From: Nitrospirota bacterium
GTDB taxonomy: Bacteria > Nitrospirota > Thermodesulfovibrionia > Thermodesulfovibrionales > UBA1546
Assembly: GCA_009773185.1 (NCBI GenBank)
Contig: WPIF01000026.1
Coordinates: 1 to 37,887, forward strand
Reading direction: 5' to 3'
DNA length: 37,887 nt
This document shows, in pieces, positions 16,820 to 25,560 of this stretch (positions within the stretch are counted from its first letter, which is position 1; every line of letters starts with the position of its first letter). The notes beneath the pieces were generated by a model, which was not told the origin of the DNA, searched no databases, and was given only the letters and a program-made list of their open reading frames with translations. Both the position numbers and the translations under genes were made by a program.

Positions 16820-17944
16820 ATGTCCAAGGTCTATTTTGCTCCGGCAAGAATAAAAAAATGGAGATATACAGACAGCATGCCAGGCAAGCTCGAAAAGTTG
16901 CTGAATGAGATAAATCTCCTGAGCTTTTTTGAAAAAAATGAATGGACAGCCGTAAAGACACACTTTGGCTCTGAGGGCGCTCACAGGATTGTGAGGCCTA
17001 TATTCTTAAGAAAGGTTGTTGATGCCTTAAAAGGTGTAAGCGCCAAGCCTTTTGTTACAGATACTGTCCGCATAAAAGGGCTTGATTATCTCGAAGTTGC
17101 AAATCAAAACGGGATAAATCATCTTTCCGTTGGAGCGCCCGTTGTTCTGGCTGACGGGCTTTATGGGAATGACAATATAATGGTAAGGGCTGGCGATATC
17201 CTTGGTGAAATTGCAATCGCAAGTGTAATACATGATGTGCCTGCCATGGTTGTGTGTTCACATGTTAAAGGGCATATTCAGGCAGGTTATGGCGGTGCAA
17301 TTAAAAATGTCGCGATGGGAGGGATCAGCTCAAGCCACAGAAAATGCGGTTGGAAATGCGGCAGGGGTGCCTTACATACAATAGGCGAGGGCAAGTTAAT
17401 ATGGGATGAGGCAAAGTGTGAGCTCTGTTATCAATGTGAAGAGATTTGCCCGCTTGAGTGTATAAAATTTGAAAATGAACTTTTTGTCTACAGCGAAGAT
17501 AAATGCTGGAGGTGTGGAAGATGCACAAGGGTCTGTCCGGCAGGCGCGCTTGCAATGCCAGGTGATGACGAGAGGTTTATGCATGCCCTGGCAGAGGCTG
17601 CGAAGGCAGTTATTGGCACATTTCAGCCAGGCAAAATTATGTATATAAATTTTCTTACTGAGATACAGCCCGAGTGCGACTGTATGCCGTCTGCTGATGT
17701 GCCGGTTATGCAGGATCAAGGGATACTTGTCTCCGATGATATTGTTTCAATAGAGCAGGCTACAATCGATATGCTTTCAAATAAAAAACCCCTTCCTCAA
17801 TCTGCCATGGACGAATATCAATCTGAGCCAGACGATATACTTTTTTGCCTTTCCAGAAAGCCCTACAAATTACAGATAGATGCAGCTGAAAGCCTTGGAT
17901 TAGGCAGTAAACAATATAAACTTGTCGAGATACAGGAATTTTAA
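16820..17944 (+). CDS. DUF362 protein with two 4Fe-4S clusters
   Basis: This 374-aa protein has an N-terminal DUF362 domain (about 1-195; KTHFGSEGAHRIVRP, HVKGHIQAGYGGAIKN). A dicluster ferredoxin region follows (CELCYQCEEICPLECI and CWRCGRCTRVCPAGAL, about 205-255), and then a C-terminal tail of about 120 residues. DUF362 proteins of this size are common in anaerobes; their reaction is unknown. The clusters indicate electron transfer in the cytoplasm, as no signal peptide is seen. ATG at 16820 is preferred over GTG at 16814 because agaggtg precedes it by about 5 bases. The gene stands alone; its stop is next to the T-tract of the convergent small RNA. Confidence 0.88.
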   Translation: MSKVYFAPARIKKWRYTDSMPGKLEKLLNEINLLSFFEKNEWTAVKTHFGSEGAHRIVRPIFLRKVVDALKGVSAKPFVTDTVRIKGLDYLEVANQNGINHLSVGAPVVLADGLYGNDNIMVRAGDILGEIAIASVIHDVPAMVVCSHVKGHIQAGYGGAIKNVAMGGISSSHRKCGWKCGRGALHTIGEGKLIWDEAKCELCYQCEEICPLECIKFENELFVYSEDKCWRCGRCTRVCPAGALAMPGDDERFMHALAEAAKAVIGTFQPGKIMYINFLTEIQPECDCMPSADVPVMQDQGILVSDDIVSIEQATIDMLSNKKPLPQSAMDEYQSEPDDILFCLSRKPYKLQIDAAESLGLGSKQYKLVEIQEF

Positions 17945-17980
17945 AAAAAAACACTGCTGTCCGTGGGATGTGGACAGCAG
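17943..17980 (-). terminator. Intrinsic terminator of the small RNA
   Basis: ctgctgtcc and ggacagcag form a perfect 9-bp stem (17980-17972 with 17962-17954 on the minus strand) around a 9-base loop. Three bases and then eight Ts (17950-17943) follow on the minus strand. On the plus strand no T-run follows the hairpin. Confidence 0.8.
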
Positions 17981-18009
17981 CGTAGGGGAGGTAACGAGGC
18001 GCTTAATTG
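17943..18009 (-). ncRNA. Putative anti-Shine-Dalgarno small RNA
   Basis: On the minus strand a consensus promoter (18043-18015) is followed about 25 bases later by a pyrimidine-rich segment with ACCUCCCC (complement of 17985-17992). A strong hairpin and eight Us come next. The predicted RNA is about 65 nt and has no plausible ORF. The CCUCCCC stretch is complementary to Shine-Dalgarno sequences, the seed type used by several known C-rich small RNAs. It is convergent with the DUF362 gene. Promoter, body and terminator are seen; expression and targets are inferred. Confidence 0.6.
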
Positions 18010-18014
18010 TTATA

Positions 18015-18043
18015 TTTATAACAGACCTTATACGCTTTGTCAA
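18015..18043 (-). promoter_or_regulatory. Consensus sigma-70 promoter of the small RNA
   Basis: On the minus strand TTGACA (18043-18038), a 17-bp spacer and TATAAA (18020-18015) give an almost perfect promoter facing away from any ORF. Start of transcription is expected near 18008. Confidence 0.7.
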
Positions 18044-18306
18044 GAAAAATATTTAGATTATATATAAATTATAGCTTTAGGGAAAATACTTTCCTGCCTA
18101 TTATGCTGCCTATGCCAGGGTGTTGTGTTCATATTGAGCCTATTTACTATATTTTACATAATATATCTTATCGGACATACCGTATAAACAAGCATTGTCA
18201 GTAAGTTGTTATCAACCTCTCTTCTGTCTTATGCGGACTTATGGCAGGACTTGCTTTTAGCGGTTCTGAACGACTTTTAGGCAGATTAAAAAATATTTAA
18301 AATCAC
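18044..18306. other. AT-rich spacer downstream of mtaB, no gene seen
   Basis: These 263 bases lie between the mtaB stop and the small-RNA promoter. I see no ORF with a ribosome-binding site, no tRNA fold and no clear terminator for the mtaB transcript. Confidence 0.5.
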
Positions 18307-19554
18307 TCAGTTATGTGATATGAATGGGATGCCGACAAGCTGCCCTTCTTGTAACCCCTCTATCTGCACACAAACAAGGGATCCGCGGGAGTAAGCTTTT
18401 GATGGTATCAGAATTTTAAGGTAATTACCGGATGTCCCATAACATGCGCCATCACTGCGGCTTTCTTCAATAAGGACATCAAGGGTTTTGCCTGTCTGCT
18501 TAGTCATATACTCGATTTTTTTTCTCTCATTAAGAGCCTCCAGGGCGCGGGCCCGTTTCTTCTTTACTGGAAGTGGCGTATTATCATGCATTTTTAAGGC
18601 CTTGGTATTTGTCCTGGGTGAAAAAGGGAAGATATGCATAAACGTTATTGGAAGGGATTCAAGCAGATTATATGTGTTCTGAAACTCCGGCTCGCCTTCT
18701 CCCGGAAAGCCAACAATTATGTCCGTACCTACTGCAATATTCGGAATTCTTCTGCAAATGTCCTCGATTTTAAAGGAAAATTGCTGAGAACTATATAGCC
18801 TGTTCATTGATTTCAATATATTATCATCTCCGCTCTGGAGAGGAATATGCAAGTGATTACACAGCCGTTTGTCAGTAAATATCTCAATAAGTTCATCATC
18901 AACCTCCCGCACTTCTAAAGAACTAAGGCGAATTCTGTTTATTTTTGTTTTTTTAAGAAGAGTTACAATTAAGTTTGAAAGCGTTACTTTAGGTTTTAAG
19001 TCGTGGCCGTAAGTTCCCAAATGAATGCCTGTTAGCACTATTTCCCTATATCCAAATTCTACTGCTTTATTGACACGCTCCACAACAACCTCAGCATCTT
19101 CACTTCTTGAAGTGCCTCTGGCCTTTTGTATAGCACAGTAGCTGCAGGAATAATTGCAGCCATCCTGTATCTTGATGAAGAGCCTGCTTCTTGTCTGCGC
19201 CGGAAAATATGAAGAACTGTCTATGCGGCAGCCTGTGAGCTTATATACAATATCCAGCTTATTGTTGTTAACAATAATATCTTCTACCCCTTCCATGGCG
19301 CTAACGCTTTCCCTGTTAAGTTCAGAATAACACCCGGTTACAAAGACGCGCGCCCCTGCCCTGTGAGCCCTTCTTATTAGCTGTCTTGACTGGTAATCGC
19401 TTTTTGATGTTACTGTGCAGGTGTTTATAATGCACAGTTCGGGCTTTTCTGTGAGCTCGACAATTTTATGGCCGAAATTCTTCAGCGCCCCTTCAATTGA
19501 AGAGCTTTCAGCCTGGTTTACCTTACATCCCAGCGTTAAAACAGAAATTCTCAT
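18307..19554 (-). CDS. mtaB: tRNA t6A37 methylthiotransferase MtaB
   Basis: This 415-aa radical-SAM enzyme converts t6A to ms2t6A at position 37 of ANN-decoding tRNAs. The N-terminal UPF0004 domain has three cluster cysteines (LGCKVNQ, NTCTVTS, TGCYSE). The radical-SAM core has CNYSCSYC near residue 140, and the C-terminal part fits a TRAM domain. The LGCKVNQAES signature separates it from MiaB (FGCQMN) and RimO. Its ATG overlaps the miaB stop by one base (TAATG), so translation is coupled. Confidence 0.92.
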   Translation of the reverse strand: MRISVLTLGCKVNQAESSSIEGALKNFGHKIVELTEKPELCIINTCTVTSKSDYQSRQLIRRAHRAGARVFVTGCYSELNRESVSAMEGVEDIIVNNNKLDIVYKLTGCRIDSSSYFPAQTRSRLFIKIQDGCNYSCSYCAIQKARGTSRSEDAEVVVERVNKAVEFGYREIVLTGIHLGTYGHDLKPKVTLSNLIVTLLKKTKINRIRLSSLEVREVDDELIEIFTDKRLCNHLHIPLQSGDDNILKSMNRLYSSQQFSFKIEDICRRIPNIAVGTDIIVGFPGEGEPEFQNTYNLLESLPITFMHIFPFSPRTNTKALKMHDNTPLPVKKKRARALEALNERKKIEYMTKQTGKTLDVLIEESRSDGACYGTSGNYLKILIPSKAYSRGSLVCVQIEGLQEGQLVGIPFISHN

Positions 19555-20924
19555 TAGCGAAAGTCCTTGTCCTTAAATATGATATCTTCTTCTCGCTGCG
19601 AGTCGATTCCGACAAGCGAGTGCCGCATTGCCTTTACGATACTTACATCCGCTATCTGGCCCGGAGACACCTTGTTCCCGCTGAAGTTAACTATCTTGTT
19701 TGTTCTTGTTCTTCCTGTAATTTTTCCTTTATCTGTCTTGCTTGCCCCTTCAATAAGCACTTCCTGCATTGTTCCTTCAAGCGCCTTGTTCTTTTTTAGG
19801 GTAATCTCATCCTGAAGTTCAAGTATTTCGGCCAGCCTTTGCGATTTGACCGAATCAGGGACCTTTTCATCCATTACAGCAGCCTTTGTCCCGGGCCTAG
19901 AAGAAAACTTAAAGGCAAAAATTCCATCGAATTCTACGGCCCTGAGCGCCATCATGGTTGAGACATGATCATCAACAGTCTCAGAAGGGAAACCAGTGAT
20001 TATATCTGTTGTTATTGCTATGCCTGGTATTTTTTTTATCAGCTTATCTGCTTTTCTCATGTAATCTTCATAAGTATATCCTCTATTCATACCCTTAAGT
20101 ATTCTGCTTGAACCTGATTGTAAAGGCAGATGAATATGTTCACAGACCTTGGGCAGTTCTTTTATGCATTCTATGAGATCTTCCGAGAGATCCCTGGGAT
20201 GAGATGTGACAAATCTTATTCTCTCTATGCCTTCTATGGCATCTATCTGCCTTAAAAGCCCTCCAAAGCCTATCTCGCTTTTGTATGAGTTCACGTTCTG
20301 GCCCAAAAGCGTAACCTCCTTAAAACCTGCTGATGCTAGTTTACGTATTTCCTCGTATATGCTTCCGGCAGGCCTGCTTTTTTCCCTGCCCCTTGTATAT
20401 GGAACCACGCAATAACTGCAAAAGTTATTGCACCCATACATTATTGACACCCATGCCCTGATAGCGTCCTTCCTCAACACAGGCAGGTCAGAGTCGCTGA
20501 TTTCTCGTAGAGCCGAGTCTCCGACAGGATTATCTCCGGTTAAGACTACGGACCCGTCTGTTCGTATCATGTCACCCAGCTTCTGGAGATTTTGAGGGCC
20601 AAATACATAATCGACCTGAGGATTATTTTTTATTATCCCCCTGCCCTGCTGCTGCGCAATGCATCCAGCAACTGCTATCCTGAGAAAAGGTTTTTCTTTT
20701 TTCAACGATTTTGTCCTGCCAAGTTCGCTCCTGAATTTTTGTTCAGCCTTTTGCCTTATGCTGCAGGTATTAAAGACTATAATGTCTGCATCCTGCGGGG
20801 CATCTGTCAGCGTATACCCCTCATTTAAAAGTATGCCGGCCATTTTTTCGGAATCATGCATATTCATCTGACAACCAAATGTATGAATATAAGCTTTTTT
20901 AGGAGTCATTTTAAAATTTAACAT
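19554..20924 (-). CDS. miaB: tRNA i6A37 methylthiotransferase MiaB
   Basis: This 456-aa radical-SAM enzyme makes ms2i6A37 in UNN-decoding tRNAs. It shows FGCQMNMHDSE, NTCSIRQKAE and GCIAQ for the auxiliary cluster, CNNFCSYCVVPYTRG for the SAM cluster, and a C-terminal TRAM domain. Length is typical. Two in-frame ATGs (20924 and five codons later) both lack a clear Shine-Dalgarno; the first is annotated. It is followed immediately by mtaB, so two position-37 modifiers share one transcript. The companion miaA is not in the window. Confidence 0.94.
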   Translation of the reverse strand: MLNFKMTPKKAYIHTFGCQMNMHDSEKMAGILLNEGYTLTDAPQDADIIVFNTCSIRQKAEQKFRSELGRTKSLKKEKPFLRIAVAGCIAQQQGRGIIKNNPQVDYVFGPQNLQKLGDMIRTDGSVVLTGDNPVGDSALREISDSDLPVLRKDAIRAWVSIMYGCNNFCSYCVVPYTRGREKSRPAGSIYEEIRKLASAGFKEVTLLGQNVNSYKSEIGFGGLLRQIDAIEGIERIRFVTSHPRDLSEDLIECIKELPKVCEHIHLPLQSGSSRILKGMNRGYTYEDYMRKADKLIKKIPGIAITTDIITGFPSETVDDHVSTMMALRAVEFDGIFAFKFSSRPGTKAAVMDEKVPDSVKSQRLAEILELQDEITLKKNKALEGTMQEVLIEGASKTDKGKITGRTRTNKIVNFSGNKVSPGQIADVSIVKAMRHSLVGIDSQREEDIIFKDKDFR

Positions 20925-20987
20925 GCATTATGTGCTCATAGCAAGGAAGATTGTATGTATGTCTTCTGGCAGGACAGTTCTAAATTC

Positions 20988-21015
20988 TTGACATAAGGCT
21001 CGAATTTATTAGAAA
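20988..21015 (+). promoter_or_regulatory. Candidate promoter of the binding-protein/kinase operon
   Basis: TTGACA (20988-20993) is followed after 16 bp by TAGAAA (21010-21015), a 4/6 match to the -10. It lies 42 bases before the ATG at 21057. The -35 is perfect, the -10 weak. Confidence 0.4.
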
Positions 21016-21056
21016 CTACATAGAATAATGTTTACGCTTTCAGGTAAATTACAATA

Positions 21057-22004
21057 ATGGCATCATCAAGAATCCAAAGACAATTAAGCATATGCTTTAT
21101 AACAATAAGCATTTGCCTGCTTTTTCCCTTTCATGTTTTGGCTGCCGAGAAAAAAACCATCGGCGTGATCATGACAGGGGACATTCCTTATTACTCAAAA
21201 ATGCATAAGGCATTTACAGCAAGGCTTTCAAGAGAAGGATACGGGGATGCGCAGGTAGTGCTTCAAAGGCCATACCCTGATCAGGTATCATGGAGCAATG
21301 CCGCGAGGAAGCTTATTGCCGTAGATGTTGACATTATTGTAACGTACGGCGCATCCGTAACCCTGGCAGCAATCAATGAAAGAACCAGCATCCCAATCGT
21401 GTATGCCGGAGTGTACAATCCGGACGCAATTGGCATTACAGGCAAGAACACAACGGGTTCTATTTCAAAGGTGCCGACTTCAAGCCTTATCAGATACCTC
21501 AAAGGGATAACTGCCATAACAAGCATTGGGGTCTTGTATTCTGACATAGAGAAAGAGAGCATAAAACAGGCGGAGGAAATTGAGAGCATCTCAAGGGACT
21601 TAGGTTTTAAGGCTGTAAGGATAAATATTAGAAGACCTGAAGATGTCAGAAAGATTAAGGCCTCTGGCAAGCTGGACGCACTATTCCTGACATGCAGTGC
21701 ATCAGTGAATATGTCCCTGGATGCCATCCTGGAAATTGCAAGAACCAATAAGCTGCCAACCGCATCAACTCTTAAAAATGAAAATAATCCTGGAGTGGTA
21801 ATAACTCTTTCGGCAAGCCCCGAAGAACAGGGCGAGATGGCGGCAGAAAAGGTCATAAAGATATTACATGGTGCGCGTCCGAACTCGCTATCTCCTACTA
21901 ACAGCAAAAACATCGAACTCATCTTCAATCTCAAAGAAAATATGGCAATGGGATTTAAGATACCGATGGGCCTTGTAACAGAGGCCACAAAGATAATTCA
22001 ATAG
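21057..22004 (+). CDS. ABC-type substrate-binding protein (PF04392-like)
   Basis: This 315-aa periplasmic protein has a signal peptide (hydrophobic to about residue 28, ending in VLAAEK). The binding fold (KKTIGVIMTGDIPYY, IVTYGASVTLAAI, IPIVYAGVYNPDAIGI) fits the ABC_sub_bind/YtrF-TrpX-like family. Such proteins bind small ligands and either deliver them to a permease or present them to a sensor. No permease or ATPase gene is next to it. The stop shares one base with an early in-frame codon of the next gene, and a kinase follows two genes on. A role as an external sensor subunit is inferred. Confidence 0.85.
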   Translation: MASSRIQRQLSICFITISICLLFPFHVLAAEKKTIGVIMTGDIPYYSKMHKAFTARLSREGYGDAQVVLQRPYPDQVSWSNAARKLIAVDVDIIVTYGASVTLAAINERTSIPIVYAGVYNPDAIGITGKNTTGSISKVPTSSLIRYLKGITAITSIGVLYSDIEKESIKQAEEIESISRDLGFKAVRINIRRPEDVRKIKASGKLDALFLTCSASVNMSLDAILEIARTNKLPTASTLKNENNPGVVITLSASPEEQGEMAAEKVIKILHGARPNSLSPTNSKNIELIFNLKENMAMGFKIPMGLVTEATKIIQ

Positions 22005-22018
22005 TGAAAGGGGCAAGA

Positions 22019-22909
22019 GTGTTCAATAAGATGAAATTTCTTTTTAATTTTATCTTATTATTTTTTGTTATCTCCATGCCTTTTAAGGTTTTTGCTCAAG
22101 AGGAGATATTGATCGGCCTTATACCAGAACAAAATATTTTTAGACAGATGGAGCGATACAGGCCTCTTGCATCTTATCTTTCAGAAAAAGCCGGGGTAAA
22201 GATAAAGCTGACTATCCTGAGCAGGTATGGAGATATAGTGGAAAGGTTTGTTTCGCGGAGCCTGGACGGCGCATTCTTTGATTCGCTTACAGGTGCAATG
22301 GCAATAACAAGGATGGGAGTAGAGCCGATGGCAAGGCCTGTAAACCTGGACGGAAAATCAACTGTCCGCAGTTATATATTTGTGCGTACAGACAGCAAAA
22401 TAAATTCAGTTACGGACATGAAAGGCAAAAAGGTTGTTTTTGTTGACAGGGCCACAGCAACAGGATACCTGTTTGCAGTTGCCTTTTTGCATGAAAATAG
22501 CATCAGGGATATTAACAGGTATTTCAACGAATATTTTTTTACAGGGAGTCATGATTCAGCGATATACTCTGTCCTTGATAACAGGGCAGATATAGGTTCT
22601 GCCCAGGATACAATCTTTAATATATTGGCATCAAAGGATCCAACCATTAAAAGAGAGCTTCGCATAATTGCACAATCGGAAGAACTTCCCGAAACCACGC
22701 TTTGCCTGAGAAAGAGCATCTCTCCTAAAATAAAAACCAGCATAACAGACATTCTCCTGCACATGAATGAAGACCCGGCAGGCAAGGAAATATTAAAAAA
22801 ATTCGGGGCAGTGAAGTTTATAAGGGCTGAGGCAGGAGATTTCAATTCTGTATTTAACCTTGCAAGGCGTGCACAGATAAATATAAAAGAATATAAAGGG
22901 ACAAGATGA
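22019..22909 (+). CDS. PhnD-like periplasmic binding protein
   Basis: This protein of about 296 aa has a signal peptide ending FKVFAQEE. The PhnD/SsuA/THI5-like fold shows IGLIPEQNIFRQMERYRPL, SLDGAFFDSLTGAMA and MKGKKVVFVDRATATGY. PhnD-type domains bind phosphonate or other oxyanions, and also occur as sensory subunits of kinases. GTG at 22019 is chosen because AAGGGG ends five bases upstream; an earlier in-frame GTG at 22004 overlaps the preceding stop. Its end overlaps the kinase start by ATGA, so kinase and binding protein are made together. No phnC or phnE homologue is present. Confidence 0.85.
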   Translation: MFNKMKFLFNFILLFFVISMPFKVFAQEEILIGLIPEQNIFRQMERYRPLASYLSEKAGVKIKLTILSRYGDIVERFVSRSLDGAFFDSLTGAMAITRMGVEPMARPVNLDGKSTVRSYIFVRTDSKINSVTDMKGKKVVFVDRATATGYLFAVAFLHENSIRDINRYFNEYFFTGSHDSAIYSVLDNRADIGSAQDTIFNILASKDPTIKRELRIIAQSEELPETTLCLRKSISPKIKTSITDILLHMNEDPAGKEILKKFGAVKFIRAEAGDFNSVFNLARRAQINIKEYKGTR

Positions 22910-24879
22910 GGAAAAAGATAATCCTTTCTTTATTCTTTTTATTCCTGCTTTTTACCCTTGGCGCCGTAATGACGATGTTCTACATACTCAGGGTAACCAC
23001 TAGGCTGGATACATTGATAACCCTGCACCAGGTAGAGATACTCAGGCAGGACCTTGTTATAAATGTCCAGACCGTTCAGTCGCATCTTTACACGCTGGGA
23101 ACTTCATTCGGCAAAGAGCTGGATGTTATTGTAGAGAATGTAGCAACGCTTGATAACGCTGTACAAAAATGCAGCGGATGCCACCATAGCCCGGAAATCA
23201 CTTTAAAAATCAAAATAATTCAAGACCTGACAGAGCAGTACAAAGAGGCGCTAAGCACCTTTATCACTACCACGGCAGGAAGAGAAAGGGTTGAGAGGCT
23301 TCAGATTGTTGCGGCGAATATAGGAAGTATGATTCTCACAAAGACACAGGAGATGGCCTTTATCGCCAATCAGAGACTTAATGACAAAACCATAGCCGCC
23401 ATAAAAGATGTTTCAAGCTCGAGAATAATTCTTATAGTAACCCTCCTCTTATGTTTCTTTATAGCGCTCGCTATTGCTGCCTCATTGACAAGGGAGGTAA
23501 CCGAGCCGGTCTCCGAGCTTCTTAAGGCAACCAGAAAGATAAAAACCGGCGAACTCGGGTACACAACCTCTTATGCAGGGAAGGATGAGTTTAAAGAATT
23601 GCTGGAGTCATTCAACGATATGAGCATTACTCTTAATGAAAACAACAAAAAGATTATTCAGCATCTTGTCAGGCTATCCGGGCTGTACAGGATTACCCTG
23701 TCGTTTCATGCCATAACAAATGTTGAGGATATTTACAAAGAGGTTTCATACGGAATAGCCGAACTCGTTGAGATTGAACAGTGCGGAGTTATACTCCTTG
23801 ATAAGGATAAAGATCTCTTTATACATAGATTTCCTGCATTCGGACTTAACCAGGAACAGATAGCGAACATAAGAATATCCAAAGAAAACTTTATTGATAT
23901 CTATCGCTCAAGCAACCGAAGACCATTAACGCTGAATGACAATACTTCTGCATTGCCCTTTGGTGAAATAGACAAAAACCTGAATGTAAAAAACTTAATG
24001 CTTATCTGGATCAGGCAAAAAGGCGAACTTCTTGGCGCTATCAGGGTAGCAAACAAAAAATCAGGAGACTTTTCTGAAGAAGACTCAAGAATACTCGGAA
24101 TACTTGCCAATAATGTTTCTGTTGCCCTTGAAAATGCAAAGCTCTATGAAAACTTAAGAAAGCAGATGGCTGAACTCAAGGAAGCGCAGGAACAGCTTGT
24201 GCAGGCAGCAAAACTTGCAGCAATAGGAGAGCTTGCCTCAAATATTGCCCATGAGATAAACAATCCGCTTACCAGCATACTGGGCTATTCAGAACTCATA
24301 AAGGAAGAAGTTGACATTAACAATATAATGAGGGACATCGAAGTGATAGAGAAAGAGTCGTTGAGGGCAAGAGACATTGTCCATCAACTCCTCGAGTTTT
24401 CGAGGAAAAGGCCGCTTGAAATTAAGGAGATACAAATAAATGACATAATGTCCGAGGTGCTCGCACTTGCCGCTGTCCCGCTTAAGGATTCAAATATAAA
24501 ACTATCCAAATTCTACGGGGACATCCCCCTGATAGAAGGAGATGCAAATCAGCTCAAGCAGGTTTTTCTTAATGTTATAAATAATGCTATCTTTGCCATG
24601 CAGGGCGGTGGCAGTCTCGGGGTTACCACTACTATGATGGCCAATGACAATGTTCATATTGAGATCCATGATACAGGCAAGGGCATTCCGAAAGAGATAT
24701 TACAAAGGATATTCGAACCGTTCTTTACGACCAAACAGGAAAAAGGCACTGGATTGGGCTTATCTGTAAGCTACAAAATAATACAGAGCCACAATGGAAG
24801 GATTGACGTCGAGAGCGAGGAAGGCAGGGGAACTAAATTCACTATTGTCCTTCCGGTCAGCGTTAAACAGCCTTTTTGA
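22906..24879 (+). CDS. Sensor histidine kinase with periplasmic CxxCH motif
   Basis: This 657-aa inner-membrane kinase has TM1 (about 5-28), a periplasmic four-helix-type region with KCSGCHH (Cys89, Cys92, His93), TM2 (about 170-190), HAMP and a GAF domain (about 265-420). A short coiled coil, HisKA (ELASNIAHEINNPLTS) and HATPase (NVINNAIFAM, DTGKGIP, GTGLGLSVS) follow. A single CxxCH in a sensor loop suggests covalent heme c, hence a redox or gas signal. It is coupled to two binding proteins upstream, which probably report a ligand to it. No response regulator gene is adjacent. The last 17 bases overlap the end of the convergent dtxR-like gene. Confidence 0.92.
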   Translation: MRKKIILSLFFLFLLFTLGAVMTMFYILRVTTRLDTLITLHQVEILRQDLVINVQTVQSHLYTLGTSFGKELDVIVENVATLDNAVQKCSGCHHSPEITLKIKIIQDLTEQYKEALSTFITTTAGRERVERLQIVAANIGSMILTKTQEMAFIANQRLNDKTIAAIKDVSSSRIILIVTLLLCFFIALAIAASLTREVTEPVSELLKATRKIKTGELGYTTSYAGKDEFKELLESFNDMSITLNENNKKIIQHLVRLSGLYRITLSFHAITNVEDIYKEVSYGIAELVEIEQCGVILLDKDKDLFIHRFPAFGLNQEQIANIRISKENFIDIYRSSNRRPLTLNDNTSALPFGEIDKNLNVKNLMLIWIRQKGELLGAIRVANKKSGDFSEEDSRILGILANNVSVALENAKLYENLRKQMAELKEAQEQLVQAAKLAAIGELASNIAHEINNPLTSILGYSELIKEEVDINNIMRDIEVIEKESLRARDIVHQLLEFSRKRPLEIKEIQINDIMSEVLALAAVPLKDSNIKLSKFYGDIPLIEGDANQLKQVFLNVINNAIFAMQGGGSLGVTTTMMANDNVHIEIHDTGKGIPKEILQRIFEPFFTTKQEKGTGLGLSVSYKIIQSHNGRIDVESEEGRGTKFTIVLPVSVKQPF

Positions 24880-25513
24880 CAAATATCTCTTTTGCAATCT
24901 CGGGATCCACTGCGATAGAAGTCTCGTCAATCTGTATAACAAAAGAAGGCTTTTTCTGCAACAGCCGGATAACACTGCCGGCAGTTATTCCCATGGAACC
25001 CAGCTTGTTTAATCTTGATGTTTCGGATGAGACTATAAATACTATCCTGCCTTTTAAGCCAACCTCAAAATCGCTTAACCTCACAACTAACGGCTCTACC
25101 TCTACCGTATATTTTTTACAGCATTCGCCTCTGGGTATTGGCTTGCCATGAGGACACTTTGGCGGGTGTCCCAGAAAAGTACACACGCTTTCTGTTAATT
25201 CTTCGCTCAGGATATGTTCCATCTTGCATGCATCTACATCAACCAGGTCTTCGGTAAGCTTAAAAACCTCGGTAAAAAGCTGTTCAGCAAGACGATGCCT
25301 TCTTATAAGCCCTCTTGCCAGTGCACGGCCCTTCTCTGCAAACATTGCCTGTTCATCTTTAACAATAACAAATTCCTGCCGTGTTAACTCACTTAACAAC
25401 TCATCGAAATTTATGTCATCAGAATTTAATTTAAACCGGTTGAGCTCATGATGCCCTTCTTCTTCCATTAACCACATGAGTTCTAATGCTTCATCTATTC
25501 TTTCCTGATCCAT
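24863..25513 (-). CDS. DtxR/MntR-like metal-responsive regulator with FeoA domain
   Basis: This 216-aa protein has an N-terminal winged-helix-like region. The DtxR metal-binding and dimerisation domain follows (LIRRHRLAEQLFTEV, CKMEHILSEELTESVCTFLGHPPKCPHG), and then a C-terminal FeoA/SH3-like domain (KLGSMGITAGSVI). The family represses iron or manganese uptake genes when loaded with metal. The helix that normally reads DNA is not recognisable: the expected segment is short and acidic (NSDDINFDEL). ATG at 25513 is preferred to GTG at 25531 because GGAGG directly precedes it. It is the last gene of the long minus-strand string and ends inside the kinase gene. Confidence 0.82.
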   Translation of the reverse strand: MDQERIDEALELMWLMEEEGHHELNRFKLNSDDINFDELLSELTRQEFVIVKDEQAMFAEKGRALARGLIRRHRLAEQLFTEVFKLTEDLVDVDACKMEHILSEELTESVCTFLGHPPKCPHGKPIPRGECCKKYTVEVEPLVVRLSDFEVGLKGRIVFIVSSETSRLNKLGSMGITAGSVIRLLQKKPSFVIQIDETSIAVDPEIAKEIFVKKAV

Positions 25514-25560
25514 CAATCCTCCGGCCTGCACTAATATCTTCTCTTGTTTAGGCGCTACAA

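Noticed and set aside
17954-17980. The same hairpin as plus-strand terminator of the DUF362 gene
   Set aside because: On the plus strand the A-run precedes the hairpin and no T-run follows. The arrangement fits the minus strand only.
21281-21988. Open frame of 235 codons opposite the first binding-protein gene
   Set aside because: It is a shadow of a clear secreted binding protein; no ribosome-binding site or motif.
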